Positions 10,777 through 23,600 of a DNA stretch of 64,000 nt are shown here, one piece after another (the stretch's first letter is position 1; every line of letters begins with the position of its first letter). The notes below the pieces were generated by a model that did no database searches, was not told the origin of the DNA, and saw only the letters and a program-made list of their open reading frames with translations. The position numbers and the translations under genes were made by a program. The DNA is from Pogonophryne albipinna (taxonomy: Eukaryota > Chordata > Actinopteri > Perciformes > Artedidraconidae): positions 3,287,771-3,351,770 of the forward strand of contig CM053251.1 of the NCBI GenBank assembly GCA_028583405.1. The letters run 5' to 3'.

Positions 10777-11734
10777 AGGGGACCTATCATGCAAAATGCA
10801 CTTTTGTACGTCTTTTATACATGAATATGTGTCCCCGGTGTTCCAGGGAACTCAGGAAGTGTCAGAAAACACAACCCTCTCTATTTTCCTCCATACCCAA
10901 ATCTCTAAAAAAGGGGCTGCAACGGATCTGATAAAAACTGATCCAGATTTGAACACTGTCCTGACGTCAGGAGGACGGTGGCGCTACGGCTATTGGGCCA
11001 ACTCTCCACCTATCAGGGGAATGTGGGAAAATGAGAGGTTGGGTCACGGCCGGCCATTGCCGCTCGAAAGCGCTGGAGACGCTTTAGTACATATGCCAGG
11101 CCTATAAGTGGCGCTGTAGTCTGCCACAAAAGCAGCAAAGAAGACTTCCCGCGCATGGTTGCCATGGTTGCCCTTCTGTTTATTCTCCGCTGTGGCTCTT
11201 TTTCTCCCTCCCCGAGGCAAGCGTTTGCTCCCGCTGCTATAATTCAATGCAATCCCTCCCCGTCGAGGCAAGCACTGTAATTCTCTCAGGTTAGTCCACC
11301 ATCAGATGACAAACACCCACCTCTCCGCCTCTTCCAAGGAACGAGGGGACCGTGCAGCAGAGTTTCAGTCTTCCGGACAAAATTAGAAAAGTGCTGGTCA
11401 AAGGTCTTCTTTGTTATTTATTGAGCTTTAAAACAAATGAATAACAACTCTATATAATAATAGAATAAAACACGGAGGACGGAGATCTATTTTTCTCCCC
11501 CTCTTCTGACTTGATCAGAGCATGCTCCCCTCTCCTGCAGGGGGGCGTGGTCAGCTGCAGCTCACAGAATCAGCCCCCTGCAAAAACAGGGCTGGAGAAC
11601 AGCAAATAGAGCGAAATGAGGCATGGCTAAAATGCATGATCTGTTCGGTATTTTGAAAACAGAAACGTATAAATATACCTTATATAGGTATGGCCCTACA
11701 ATATATCATTTAAATATAGCATGATAGGTGTCCT
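10777..11734 (+). mobile_element. Kolobok-type MITE, copy 1
   Basis: The ends AGGGGACCTATCATGC and GCATGATAGGTGTCCT are inverted repeats flanked by TTAA at 10773-10776 and 11735-11738. Duplicated TTAA is typical of Kolobok and piggyBac. The terminal sequence is shared by copies at 40335, 46175 and the larger element at 63272 that carries a coding exon. No coding is visible here; internal GC-rich sequence at 10,960-11,300 differs from the shorter copy at 46175. Confidence 0.8.
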
Positions 11735-11738
11735 TTAA

Positions 11739-13559
11739 CCTCTTAAGCCCGAGGGTCCCCCCAGTGGACCCCCCCCACAGTTTTTTTACGAGACTATGTC
11801 TCAGGGCTTCTTAACATTTATGAAACTATTAATGTTCCATACCCTTTTAACGGTAAGAAACTCCGCTAACTGACAATGTGAACCATTTTTAGCTAAAAGA
11901 AACACGAGTAATACCAAGCCTTTGAATTAGCATGGAGCGAAAAAATGCTAACTAATGCTAATGGACTTTTGCACAGCACTCACGGTAGAAATGCCCTTAT
12001 TACTTATCGTAACTGCACAAACAAGATATACGATTTAAAGCTGAGACTCCACAGATTCCAGACATGTAATATCATCACTGTAGGACCCCGGATCCCTGGA
12101 GCTATCAGCCAGAAAAGAGAAAGTAAACAACATCCAGTTTCAAAAATATTACAATAATTACGTCTTACCTTTTTTGATTTGTGATCAAAAGTTGTGTTCA
12201 CCGGAATAAAAACGCCGCTCAAGGTTAATCCAATGTCTTTGTGTCACGTAGAAATTTTGACTGATAATCCATCATCATATTTATGGCAATATACTGGGTA
12301 TAAAGTTTTGCAGTCCAGGCGTGCACTTTCAGATATGCTTTGTTCGCTTCTCTATTACGTCCGCAATGGTAATGTTTACGTGGATTTGGGAACTGCCCAT
12401 CGATTCTATTGGTTCTGATGGTTAAGAAAAAGGTGTAAATCACACGAATCGACTAATGGGTTCCAGAGATATGGTCCTGCGTAAAGTATAAAGAATGCCA
12501 GCCAGTTTAAGTACATTACGCAGCCGACTTCATTTATTGTTTACTACGTAACAGCAGGAATTGCAGGAGCACACGGAGCACACGGAGCACAGAGCGGACA
12601 GCAGATAACGGAATTGCAGTTTTATTGCTTATAGATTATCAGAACATTTCAAAGGGGATACAGTCACATTGGATATTAACCTATATGGATTAACTACATC
12701 ATCGTTTTTATCGTTTTAATGCCATTGAAGACCAGTTTAGACCAGACAAAGAGGAAGGTAAGCCATTAGCCTAGCGCATGTTAGTACCTAGCTCCACTTG
12801 TTTTGATGTACGTTTTTGTTGATAACGTCGTGAGTTTGTATCTTTCAGTGTTGAGGTGGGCACCGTTAGATTATGTGTCTTTACGATCATAAACAATGTG
12901 TTGGATGTGCAGCTAGGATAAGTAATAAGGGAGCTAGGAGTGATTTTCGGTGCAGTAATAGGTTAGCATTTTTCGCTCTGGGCTAATTCAGAGGCTCACT
13001 GTTAGCATTGTGTGTTTTTTTTGAAAAAATAAAAAAAATTCACAACAGTTGTATTTGGATGGAATGAATACCTATAGTGAAAATTCAAAGTAATAAAATG
13101 ATTTTTACAGTGAAAAAGTTCAAATGGAACTGATGGTTCCCAAATTACCCAGAGGTGAGTCCGCCTGGACTTTAATTTTCTAAACCTCTCTAAAAAAGGT
13201 CAAATTTCACTTGTTTTGCATCAATCTTGATACAGGGTACTTATTATATGTTATAGTTTGGATTCCTAAAGCTTTTAGTCTACTAACCCATCATTCAAGG
13301 GTGGTTTTTACTATAAGTAATGTTTTTTCTTTAGGCGGACATAGAATTTACATGTTTTTACTATGTTCCATCTGAATTTACTTTAAAATAAAAACATCTA
13401 TATTGACTCTGACACTTCTACATCCAACTCACAGATGTAACCTTGCTTTGAGAGAAAAGATTATTAATTTACCCCTTTTAGAAGTGAAGATATAGTCTTT
13501 GTTGTGTTAGTGGCATTTTCGAGCCTGAAACCTGAAAAACAGGCTCAGGGCTTAAGAGG
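11739..13559. mobile_element. piggyBac-like non-autonomous element
   Basis: The ends CCTCTTAAGCCCGAGG and CTCAGGGCTTAAGAGG are imperfect inverted repeats flanked by TTAA at 11735-11738 and 13560-13563. TTAA TSDs with CCY-type ends fit piggyBac, though Kolobok cannot be excluded. The left TTAA is also the right TTAA of the neighbouring Kolobok MITE. No transposase is seen across 1.8 kb. A short run of GCACACGGA-type repeats lies near 12,570. Confidence 0.7.
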
Positions 13560-13651
13560 TTAATAAAAATGCTTTTGTCAACGCCAAGGTCATGCCACGC
13601 CCTCAAACGACAATACCGCAGAGTGAGACTTCCTGTTCCTCTTTGCAGCGA

Positions 13652-15200
13652 TTATTCAGCAGCTTCATCCACATTATCACCTACGCTGTTAATATATATG
13701 GAGAATAAAAGTGGTCCTAAAACAGAACCTTGTACACCATTAGAAATGTTTAACCACTCAGAAGACAGTTCATCAAAATGAACACATTGGGACCTTTCAG
13801 AGAGGTAGTTCACAAACCACCCCACTGCATGGCTGGATATGCCAATACTGAGTAGCCTCTGCTTTAAAATGCGATGATCAACGGTGTCAAACGCTTTGGA
13901 AAGGTCAATAAATAGAGCTGCACAACTCTGCTTATTATCTAAAAAACTAGTAATGTCATTTACCACTTTCATTGTCGCAGTGATGGTGCTGTGTTTCTTT
14001 CTGAATCCTGACTGATGTTCAGACAGGATATCATTTATACATAAAAACTCCTTTACTTGTTCACTCACAAGTCGTTCGAGCACCTTAGCCAGAACTGACA
14101 ATTTAGAGATTGGCCTATAGTTATTTAAAATAGTTGCCTCCCCTCCTTTCAGTAAATGCAAGACATAAGCAGACTGCCATACTTTTGGAATTGTATTTGT
14201 GCTGAGGGTGAGGTTAAAAAGAGAAGTAAGAGGTGGAGCAATAAAATCTGCAGCTATCTTTAAAAAGGAAGGTTCTAAGTTGTCCGGGCCAGCCGGTTTC
14301 CTAGGATCTAACTTGGATAATGCTTCATGAACAATACCAATAGTTAAAGGAGTAAAACTGAAAGGGTTTTCCAGACCACATTGTTCAGAGTCAAGGATTG
14401 GAGCGTTCACAGAAGCAGAAGTACAGTCAGTGACAGAATCAAACAGAGAGCCACAAGACACAAAATGCTTATTAAAGCAATTTAGCATAGTAGCCCTGTC
14501 TGATATAATGCCAGATGCTGTGGTGAGGCACGGAGGTAGCTCATTTGGGATATCACCAGTGGAAATCGATTTTATGGCTTTCCAAAATTTCCTAGGATTA
14601 TTCAGCTTTTCTGTGGTTACTGACAAATAGTACTTTGATTTAGCACTTTTTATTTGAGATGTGAAGCTATTTCTTAGCTGCCTAAAGCGTAGCCATTCTA
14701 CCTCTGAGCCTGATTTCCTAGCCTTAGCCCAAGCATTATTTCTCTCATGAAGTAGACTGGACAGCTCAGCAGAAAACCAGGGATTGTTTCGTCCCTTCAC
14801 TCTAAATTTACGCAGAGGTGCATGTCTATCTATAATTTTCATAAAACCAAGATAAAAATAAGACCATGCAGTTTCTACATCAGCATACAGATTGATTTGA
14901 CCCCAATCAAAATCAAACAGATCATGTAAAAAACCCTGCTCCACAAAGTGTTTTTTGTCTCTCTTTGTGATGATACGTGGTTTAACCTTTTGGACCTTAG
15001 TGTCCCTAATTGTGGCTACAACACAGTGGTCACTCACATCATTAGCAAATACTCCCACAGATGAGTATTTATATGGAACATTTGTTAAAATTAGATCAAT
15101 TAAGGAGGATTTATTTGGGGACTTAATATTTGGGCGAGTAGGACTGTCTATAATCTGGGTAAAATTCAAAGAGGTACACAGGTTTTTAAAATCAATGGTT
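13652..15200 (-). pseudogene. L2/CR1-type LINE ORF2 fragment, truncated at both ends
   Basis: An open frame encodes the end of an APE-type endonuclease (SLIDLILTNVP, then SDHCVV) followed by reverse transcriptase motifs NNYRPISKLSVLAKVLERLV, QSGFRKKHST, FIDLSKAFDTVDH and GSVLGPLLFSIYIN. The frame ends before the YADD catalytic box, so the polymerase would be dead. The turn motif reads NGVQGS where most relatives have a proline after the valine, suggesting a lost codon. The 5' side starts inside the endonuclease near 15,200. Loss of the 3' end is unusual for a LINE, which normally loses the 5' end. The flank at 13,564-13,651 is unrelated and carries no gene. Confidence 0.8.
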
Positions 15201-15225
15201 CAAATGGGTTACTTTAATTAAATGG

Positions 15226-16328
15226 CGCGGTAATGAAACAAACAGAAGGTGGTGGAGACAAAACAGCTGTGAGTCCCAGGTGTGCAGCGGTGAAGAGAGG
15301 ACGAACAACACTCGTCCGCTATCTATATATCCTCCGTTGGCTCCTCCTCTCATGGCCCCAGCTGTTGTCGGGGGACCTCCCTCCGCTATCTTCAATGTCC
15401 GATATCGCGCATAACAGAGGATTTAGACGTTGTATATTCATTGCATAACTCCACACGCATCTTCTTCTCATACTCTCTTTCATGACTTTTTATTTAATGC
15501 ATTTGAACGGCTCTAATCGTTATTTACGTAAAACCGGAAGTCAAGCTTACTGTTGGAATTCCGGAGACTTCCTCCGGAATAGCTTTTCAAAACTTTAGCA
15601 TAAACGTTAGCCACAGGCGAATGCTAACCGGAAATGTTTTCACAATAAAACAGTTTAAAACGTACTGTATGTTTAAACTAAATTACGTCATTAAACATTG
15701 ATTTTAATTTCTTACAATCCCTCCTTTAAAGTATGTAAATAATACTGAAATCAATTAGTTATTCATCTGAACTTTGCATAGTACATAACTCATATCAAAA
15801 ACATACAATCAAAATGGAATGGTTCAATAACCATCATCAAAAATACAAATTACTTTGGTTGGTCTTCAACATAAAAGTTTTTCTTTGTGCATAACTTCTA
15901 GTGTTAACATTCAATATCACTCAAAAAATAGCAGCAATTAGCTTGGTATCAGAATATTTCTTACTCCCTCCTTTCACAGAAATCGTTCCCATACCACATT
16001 CAGTGTTAAGGCACTTGTTTTTACAAAACATAAAAAGAAACAAACTATTTTAGAATAGTACAAAGTACTACTACTTTGTAGCTGGTTCTTCATTCTAATG
16101 ATTTCACATCACATCATTTGGACATTCTTTGAACAATCTCATCATTGAACATCCATATAATTTAAACAATCTCATCATTGAACATCCATATCATTTAACA
16201 TCTTTTAAACAATCTCATAATTTTTATCAATATCTGTATATGGGGGTGGCTTGTCTTGTTCTTCTAGCATTTGTAACTGTTTCCTTATGAGAAATGTACC
16301 CTCCCTTATACCTTTTAAGGTACGTAAG
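15226..16328 (-). other. Intergenic; possible end of a degenerate retroviral env-like remnant
   Basis: No intact gene is seen. On the minus strand about 16,320-16,230 gives a short protein-like stretch containing PPPYTDIDK that continues the remnant interrupted by the hAT at 16329. The rest is AT-rich with two near-identical short units (TTTAAACAATCTCATCATTG) around 16,130-16,190. Confidence 0.3.
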
Positions 16329-18993
16329 AAGGGTTGGGTATCGTTTGAATTTCCACAATTCTGATTCCGATTCCGATTCTACTTTTCGATTCCGGTTCTT
16401 AACGGTTCTCAATTCCGATTCTTTGAGGGGCAGGGTAAAAAAAAAATGATTAAGTTCTTGTTGAGAAAAACAAGCATATCTGCCTTCTCAGGCATACCAG
16501 GAAGAAATGTTTGAACATTTTAAAGCAAAATGCTTCAATCTGGTGCACTTTAAGCAGAATTACTAGAGACTAGATCTAGGGGGTACAACTCTAAACACCC
16601 ATATGAAAAAGATCGGTTTACATTTGAATAATTAAATAAGTATGTGAGCATAACCAATAACCCATAGCCAATAACAAATACATGTAACATATTTTATTTT
16701 TGTTGTTCATTCATATCTTATTTTACTATTTTATTTTTTTATCTCTCCAGTTTAAAACGATATGTCTGGTTTACTGTCCTATAGTATACATTGGAATGAT
16801 TTCAAACCTGTTGTTTCCCAATAATTATAAAGGAGTGCCTTGGAAATATGTGTTTACATAAATTGTGATCAAACCGTTTGAGACCCACTGAGATAACTAA
16901 GGGTGCGTTCACACCTGCCTTGTATAGTCCGGTTGAATCGAACCCTGGTGCGTTTAGCCGCTTGGTGCGGTTCATTTGGGTCGGTGTGAACGCAGTCCGA
17001 GACCTCTGAAGTGAACTAAACAACCGGACTCTGGTCCGCTAAAAGAGGTGGTCTCGGAGCGCTTGCTTGCGAACTCTGGAGCGGTTGATTGCTGGTGTGA
17101 ACGCAGTCCGCACCAAAACATAGGAAGCGCAGTATTTACGTGTCACAAGAACACGGATATCTTCAAAAATCTTTAGCCAAAGAGTCTTTCAAGACATCCG
17201 CGGTTGTTTAGTTAAAGAGTAAAGCAGAATTAAGTGTTGAACAGTGTCGTGTAAAGTAAAAATTCTCCGTCAGCTACATAAAAGTAAGAACACCTGTCGT
17301 CGGTGAAACGCCCCTCCTCTGCAGAACGTCTCATGTAACTTGTAATAAGTGGGATAATGTGCAGCAGCGCGGTCATTATGGGGAAAAGAACACCGACAGG
17401 CTGATCAGGAGCCCGACGCGAAATGCTTTTGTGGATTTAGAAAATGATTTTATTGATTTAAAAAATAGTTGTATGTATTGATTTAAATTGACATGCATCC
17501 GCTAAGAAAAATAGTCCGTTGTTACTGTTTGAACTAACGTAGCAACGGCAGGAACTGCTTCGATAGCGTTTTTGAGGAGCTTTTTGATTACAGATTTGAA
17601 AACATCGTTGCTTGCTTTAAAAGTAGCACAATTCATTATGTCAAACCTTGGAAAGTATCTAGATATCCCTGCCCTAATGCCAAAGTAACTGGCAACTGAA
17701 TATGTGTAGCCGTCTGATGTCTATGTCTGGACCGCTGCGTAAAAAGGAGGGTTTCTGCCCGTTACTTCTCCGCTGTTTTCTTGTCGCTCTTGTCTTGTCA
17801 GTTAGTTTCAGCCAAACTGTATACAGTTAAATCGAACGGACTTCTTTGTGCAGATGTGAGCGTCCTTAACAACGGTCAATAAATCCTTGACAGCGGTCTG
17901 TCTGTTCTGGATTAAAAATGTGTCACGTGTTTTGAATTGACCAATCAGAATCGAGTATTCAACAAAGCCATTTAATAATGTTTTTCAACGGACGTTGTCT
18001 GATTATATAATCATATGCGTGGGCCGCTAGTGTCTGTTGATCTCCAGACTAACAGCAGCATGAGAATAACCTGCCGAAAGTGCCGATGCTCCATGGCGGA
18101 GGCTCCGCTAGAAATTGCTGGGATTTGCGTTTTTACCCCCTTAATGTCTGACCAATGGTTGAACAGCCTTTCCGAGCACATGACTTGTGTTTAAAGTTTA
18201 TAGTCCGTTTGAGTTTTGCCCGTGTGAACGCAAACCGAACCTTCTGAAAAATGAAACAATGTAACAAACTCTGGTCTGGTGCGCACTAGAGAGCGGACTA
18301 TTAGGTGTGAATGCACCCTTAGACTAAAGTGAACTATCTAAACACTCAGAGTCCTTTACATCACTGAGCTGTACTGCTGAACTGAGCCACTCAGTCTGAC
18401 TGGAGAGGACTCTCCCTCCACATCATTGTAGTACATCTTCTTCTTCCGTTAGAGCAGCTAGCACCAGATGCTAATAACAACAGCGCCGGTTCCAGTGCAC
18501 CCTCCCTTTCTCCCTCGCTCACTCGCACTTTGGCTGTGAGCTGCGGGTGCCAGATAAGCCAACATCCCCCATTTTCATCACTTGCACCGCCCATCGTACA
18601 GGGCGAATGAAACGTGTAACCGGGGTGAAAAAGGGTGTTACATTTACTTAATTATGAATGTTGTTACATCAAGGCCGAAAATTAGGATGAGCACCAACGA
18701 TCAAAACATTTGTTTTCCCTCCCACAGCTGTCAGCGCAGCGCCTCCACAGATCTGGCGCCCTAGGCGAACATCTATAATGCCAGTGCAACGGGCCGGCCC
18801 TGGTCTCAGGTTACACTGTAGGAAGTGTAGGTACAACGCTACATTTCCCGCCTCGCCGCAGTCATACAGTAGGCTACAGAGAGCGGCGAGAAACATTTCC
18901 TCAGGCATCGAAAAGCGGAACCGAAATTCACATTTCTAAATGATGCCGTTGGAATCGAAATGTTGGAACCGGTTCCGGTGGTACCCAACCCTA
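16329..18993. mobile_element. hAT transposon with TIR AGGGTTGGGTA
   Basis: The ends AAGGGTTGGGTATC and GGTACCCAACCCTA are flanked by a perfect 8-bp TSD TACGTAAG at 16321-16328 and 18994-19001. The sequence inside the ends is rich in GATTCCGATTCC-type motifs. Inside lie a nested MITE (16900-18319) and, at about 18,790-18,805, another hAT-type terminus (CGGGCCGGCCCTG). The core shares blocks with elements at 37,781, 38,504 and 43,277. No transposase is seen. Confidence 0.9.
16900..18319. mobile_element. Nested MITE with TIR AGGGTGCGTTCACACCT
   Basis: Left end AGGGTGCGTTCACACCTG and right end AGGTGTGAATGCACCCT are inverted repeats with one mismatch. A TA on each side (16898-16899 and 18320-18321) may be the TSD. 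The related sequence at 38,118-38,140 shows a near-empty site. Internal copies of the terminus-like phrase GGTGTGAACGCAGTCCG occur near 16,983 and 17,095. The superfamily is not resolved and no coding is seen. Confidence 0.7.
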
Positions 18994-19001
18994 TACGTAA
19001 G

Positions 19002-20686
19002 TAATATGTTCTCTCGAAAGGGCCGTGGTGATAAATCGGTACGTTAGGGTGCGGGTACATGGAATGCAACTACAACATCTAGCACTCCCCTGGGCACCCC
19101 TATGCTATCCTTGTACACTGTGGAGCCTAAACTCCCTCATGGGACTGGTCTCTTAGCCCTACTGGTTTTGGGGTGTTTTGCCATGTCGATTAACTGATCC
19201 GCTGTCATTGGTACTGCATACAAGACTGTGGCAAGACTGAGTACAAGGTTTTAGTTCCACAATACCACCAAACATCTACTCTGGGATATGGCATTTTAGA
19301 CATAGTCATTTCTGGGAGAAGATTTTGGTCAGTTACAGCAGTTGTAGAATTGAAAGTCCCTCAAATGGAGTGAAAACCGGTGGAATATCAATAACTCACT
19401 ATACTAATTTCGGTTCAATTCTGGTCTACTTAAAGAACTATGCTAAACCCTTTAACAGTGTGTGGAACTTTGTGTGTCCAAGCATGTGATAATTACTCCC
19501 TCCTTTATCAAGGATTTTAAAAACAGAAGTAATTTCATCAATGGTTTGTAGTTCAATTTAGGAATTTTCACTTATGGCATATATGTTTCTACTTTAAATA
19601 ACATCTCTTACTTTCATGTCATCACTGATTAAATGGATGACCATTAGGAGGTGGTGGCGCTTGTCTTTTAAAACTCATAATCTGGTGCCGTGCGCTCCCT
19701 GTGAAGCTACAAGTATGATTTAAAACAACTGCAGGGTGGGTTGAGTGACCCCTTCTCTCTAAACGATATTGATTGTCAACAATAAATATGCACCATTACA
19801 ATGAGTGATCCAAGGCCCCACATGTATTACTCCCAATTATATTGCTTTTTCCAAAATTAAATTTGCAATCGCTATTTGCCCAGTGTCTTTTTAAAACTCT
19901 ACATCTTGGACGACTGTGAGACTGACCGTTGAGCGGCCCGACCAAGCAAGGAGGCAGAGGCAAAACGTCCCAAATACAACCCGGTGTGGGCATTTATTAA
20001 AATCATAGACACATGACTCACAGCCTCAATCCTGCTGTTCTCCCTGAACACATCCTGCAGCCACAAGGATCTCACACCACATTACAAACAGGAAACACAG
20101 AGCCTAAATACCCACAGACTAATCAATCAACAAGACACAGGTGAGGGGGGAGGAAACAACACAGGGCACCAGGTGAACACAATCAGGAGCAACAGACAAA
20201 ACGGGAGGGGGAACACTTCCAAACTAAACCACATGTGCAATATTACAAGGCCCAAAGCCATCAGTCCACAGTGACGAAGTTACCTTCGTCACAACGACAA
20301 ACAAATGTTATTTCCACCTTAACAATTCTCTTATGGTAATAAGCTACAATGGTGAAATCAATACTTTAGACTGGAATACTATATTTGGCTTGGTACTTGC
20401 TCTCCTTTTAACATTTTCCATAACTAAAGATTGTTCTGCTCTTATAGGGGGGTTTACTAAAAACTATCCCTTTATACTGTAGATCAATATTGTAACAAAT
20501 TAAATCTTTACCAAATTCGCACATGAATAAGAATCTCGTAAAGAATAATTTGTTTACATGATGAAAAGATTGAAGAATTATGTTCTACTCTGTACTCCTA
20601 AGTCCAAAACACCCACTGCTTAAAGTAGGGTGAATATTTCCATCATGTCTACCCCTTTATCCCACAGTACCCTCAGTGTGTTTTTA
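19002..20686 (-). pseudogene. Degenerate endogenous retroviral env-like remnant
   Basis: Minus-strand stretches read as protein but in shifting frames. The clearest is GVPRGV, encoded by 19083-19100 and preceded by a conserved-looking region to about 19,220. A PPPY-containing segment continues on the far side of the hAT insertion at 16,320-16,230. I associate this with fish retroviral envelopes, but from weak motif similarity only. A solo LTR (19974-20298) and the hAT at 16329 interrupt it, and stops and frameshifts are frequent. No full-length product is possible. It could instead be another retroelement gene. Confidence 0.35.
19974..20298 (-). repeat. Solo LTR, family A
   Basis: Read on minus, the segment starts TGTGACGAAGGTAAC near 20298 and ends with TTTAATAAATGCCCACACCG and GGGTTGTA near 19974. 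It contains an AATAAA signal close to the end, as expected for an LTR. Related pieces lie at 28,548-28,691 and 34,081-34,137. No internal element region flanks it, so it appears to be a solo LTR left by recombination. Confidence 0.6.
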
Positions 20687-20697
20687 GGATTATTTCC

Positions 20698-23600
20698 ATC
20701 CATCCATCTTCTTCCGCTTATCCGTGGTCGGGTCGCGGGGGTAGCAGTTCCAGCAGAGAGCCCCAAACTTCCTTTTCCCTGGCGACATCAACCAGCTCTG
20801 ACTGGGGGATCCCAAGGCGCTCCCAGGCCAGCGAAGAGATATAATCCCTCCACCTGGTCCTAGGTCTACCCCTTGGTCTCTTCCCAGCTGGACGTGCCTG
20901 GAACACCTCCCTAGGGAGGCGCCCAGGTGGCATCCTAACTAGGTGCCCGAACCACCTCAACTGGCTCCTTTCGACGCGAAGGAGGAGCGGCTCAACTCCG
21001 AGTCCCTCCCTGATGACCGAACTTCTCACCTTATCCCTAAGGGAGACACCAGCCACCCTGCGGAGAAAACCCATCTCGGCCGCTTGTATCCGCGATCTCG
21101 TTCTTTCGGTCATGACCCATCCTTCATGACCATAGGTGAGGGTAGGAACGAAAATGGCCCGGTAGACAGAGAGCTTTGCCTTCTGGCTCAGCTCCCTTTT
21201 CGTCACAACGGTGCGGTAAAGCGACTGCAGTACCGCTCCCGCTGCTCCGATTCTCCGGCCCATCTCACGCTCCATTGTTCCCTCACTCGAGAACAAGACC
21301 CCGAGATACTTGAACTCCTTCACTTGGGGTAAGGACTCATTCCCTACTTGGAGTGGACAGTCCATCGGTTTCCTGCTGAGAACCATGGCCTCAGATTTGG
21401 AGGTGCTGATCCTCATCCCAGCCGCTTCACACTCGGTTGCGAACCGATCCAGTGAGTGCTGAAGGTCGCAGACCGATGAAGCCATCAGAACCACATCATC
21501 TGCAAAAAGCAGTGGTGCAATCCTTAGTCCACCGAACTGCAGACCCCCTCCCCCATGACTACGCCTCGAAATCCGATCCATGTATATTACAAACAGGATT
21601 GGTGACAAAGCGCAGCCCTGGCGGAGGCCAACCCTCACCGGAAATGGGTCCGACTTACTGCCGAGGACCCGGACACAGCTCTCGCTTTGGGAGTACAGAG
21701 ATTGGATGGCCCTGAGTAGAGACCCCCTCACCCCATACTCCCGCAGCACCTCCCACAGTAACTCCCTGGGAACCCGGTCATACGCCTTCTCCAAGTCCAC
21801 AAAACACATGTAGACCGGATAAGCGTACTCCCAGGCCCCCTCCAGGATCCTTGCGAGAGTAAAAAGCTGATCCGTCGTTCCACGACCAGGACGGAATCCG
21901 CATTGTTCCTCCTCAATCTGAGGTTCGACAATCGGCCTGACCCTCCTTTCGAGTACCTTAGAGTAAACTTTCCCGGGGAGGCTGAGTAGTGTGATGCCTC
22001 TGTAATTGGCACACACCCTCTGATCCCCCTTTTTAAAAATGGGAACCACCACCCCGGTCTGCCACTCCTTCGGTACTGTTTCCGACTTCCACGCAATGTT
22101 GATGAGACGTGTCAACCATGACAGTCCCTCAACACCCAGAGCCTTCAGCATTTCTGGGCGGATCTCATCCACCCCCGGGGCTTTGCCACTGTGGAGTTGT
22201 TTAACAACCTCAGTGACCTCCCCCCGGGAGATTGGTGCCGATCCCCCGTCATACTCCAGCTCTGCCTCTAACATAGAGGGCGGAGTTGTCGGGTTCAGGA
22301 GTTCCTCAAAGTGTTCCTTCCAACGCCCCAACACTCCATCAGTTGAGGTCAACAACGTCCCATCCTTACTGTACACAGCTTGGATGGTTCCCTGCTTCCC
22401 CCTCCTGAGGTGTCGGAGAGTTTTCCAGAACAACTTTGGTGCCGCCCGAAAGTCCTTCTCCATGTCCTCTCCGAACTTCTCCCACACCCGCTGCTTTGCC
22501 TCGGCCACGGATGAGGCTGCTGCCCTTCGGGCCTGTCGGTACCTTGCAACTGCCTCGGGAGTCCCCCGGGATAACAAATCCCTGAAGGCCTCCTTCTTCA
22601 GTCGGACGGCTTCCCTGACCACCGGTGTCCACCAGGAGGTTCGAGGGTTACCGCCCCTTGAGGCACCTAGGACCTTGAGACCACAGCTCCCCGCCGCGGC
22701 TTCGGCAATAGAGGCTTTGAACACCGACCACTCTGGTTCAATGTCCCCAACCTCCACAGGAATGCCTGAAAAGCTCCGCCGGAGGTGTGAGTTGAAGGCC
22801 TCCTGAACTTGGGCCTCCTCCAGACGTTCCCAGTTCACCCGAACTACACGTTTGGGCTTACCAGGTCTATCCAGAGGCTTCCCCCGCCACTCGACCCAAC
22901 TCACCACCAGATGGTGATCAGTTGACAACTCCGCCCCTCTCTTTACCCGAGTGTCCAAAACATACGGCCTCAGGTCCGATGATACGATAACGAAATCGAT
23001 CATGGACCTTCTGCCTAGGGTGCTCTGGTACCACGTACACTTATGAGCATCCTTATGTTCGAACATGGTGTTTGTTATGGCCAATCCATGACTAGCACAG
23101 AAGTCCAGTAACAAACCACCACTCCGGTTCAGATCAGGGGGGCCGTTCCTCCCAATCACGCCCCTCCAAGTGTCTCCATCATTGCCCACATGTGCGTTGA
23201 AGTCTCCCAGCAAGACTAAAGAGTCCCCTTCAGGAGCCCCATACAGGACTCTTTCCAGGGTCTCCAAGAAGGCCGTATACTCTGAACTGCTGTTGGGTGC
23301 ATAAGCACACACAACAGTGAGAGTTTTCCCCCCCATAACCCGCAGGCGTAGGGAGGCGACCCTCTCGTCTACTGGGGTAAACTCCAACAACGAAGCACCC
23401 AACCGGGGACTTGTGAGTATCCCCACACCCGCCCGGCACCTCACACCTTGAGCAACTCCGGAGAAGAATAGAGTCCAACCCCTATCCAGAAGTAAGGTTC
23501 CAGAGCCGACGCTGTGCGTAGAGGTGAGCCCAACCAGATCCAACTGGTAACGCTCCACCTCCCGCACAAGCTCCGGCTCCTTCCCCCCCAGAGAGGTGAC

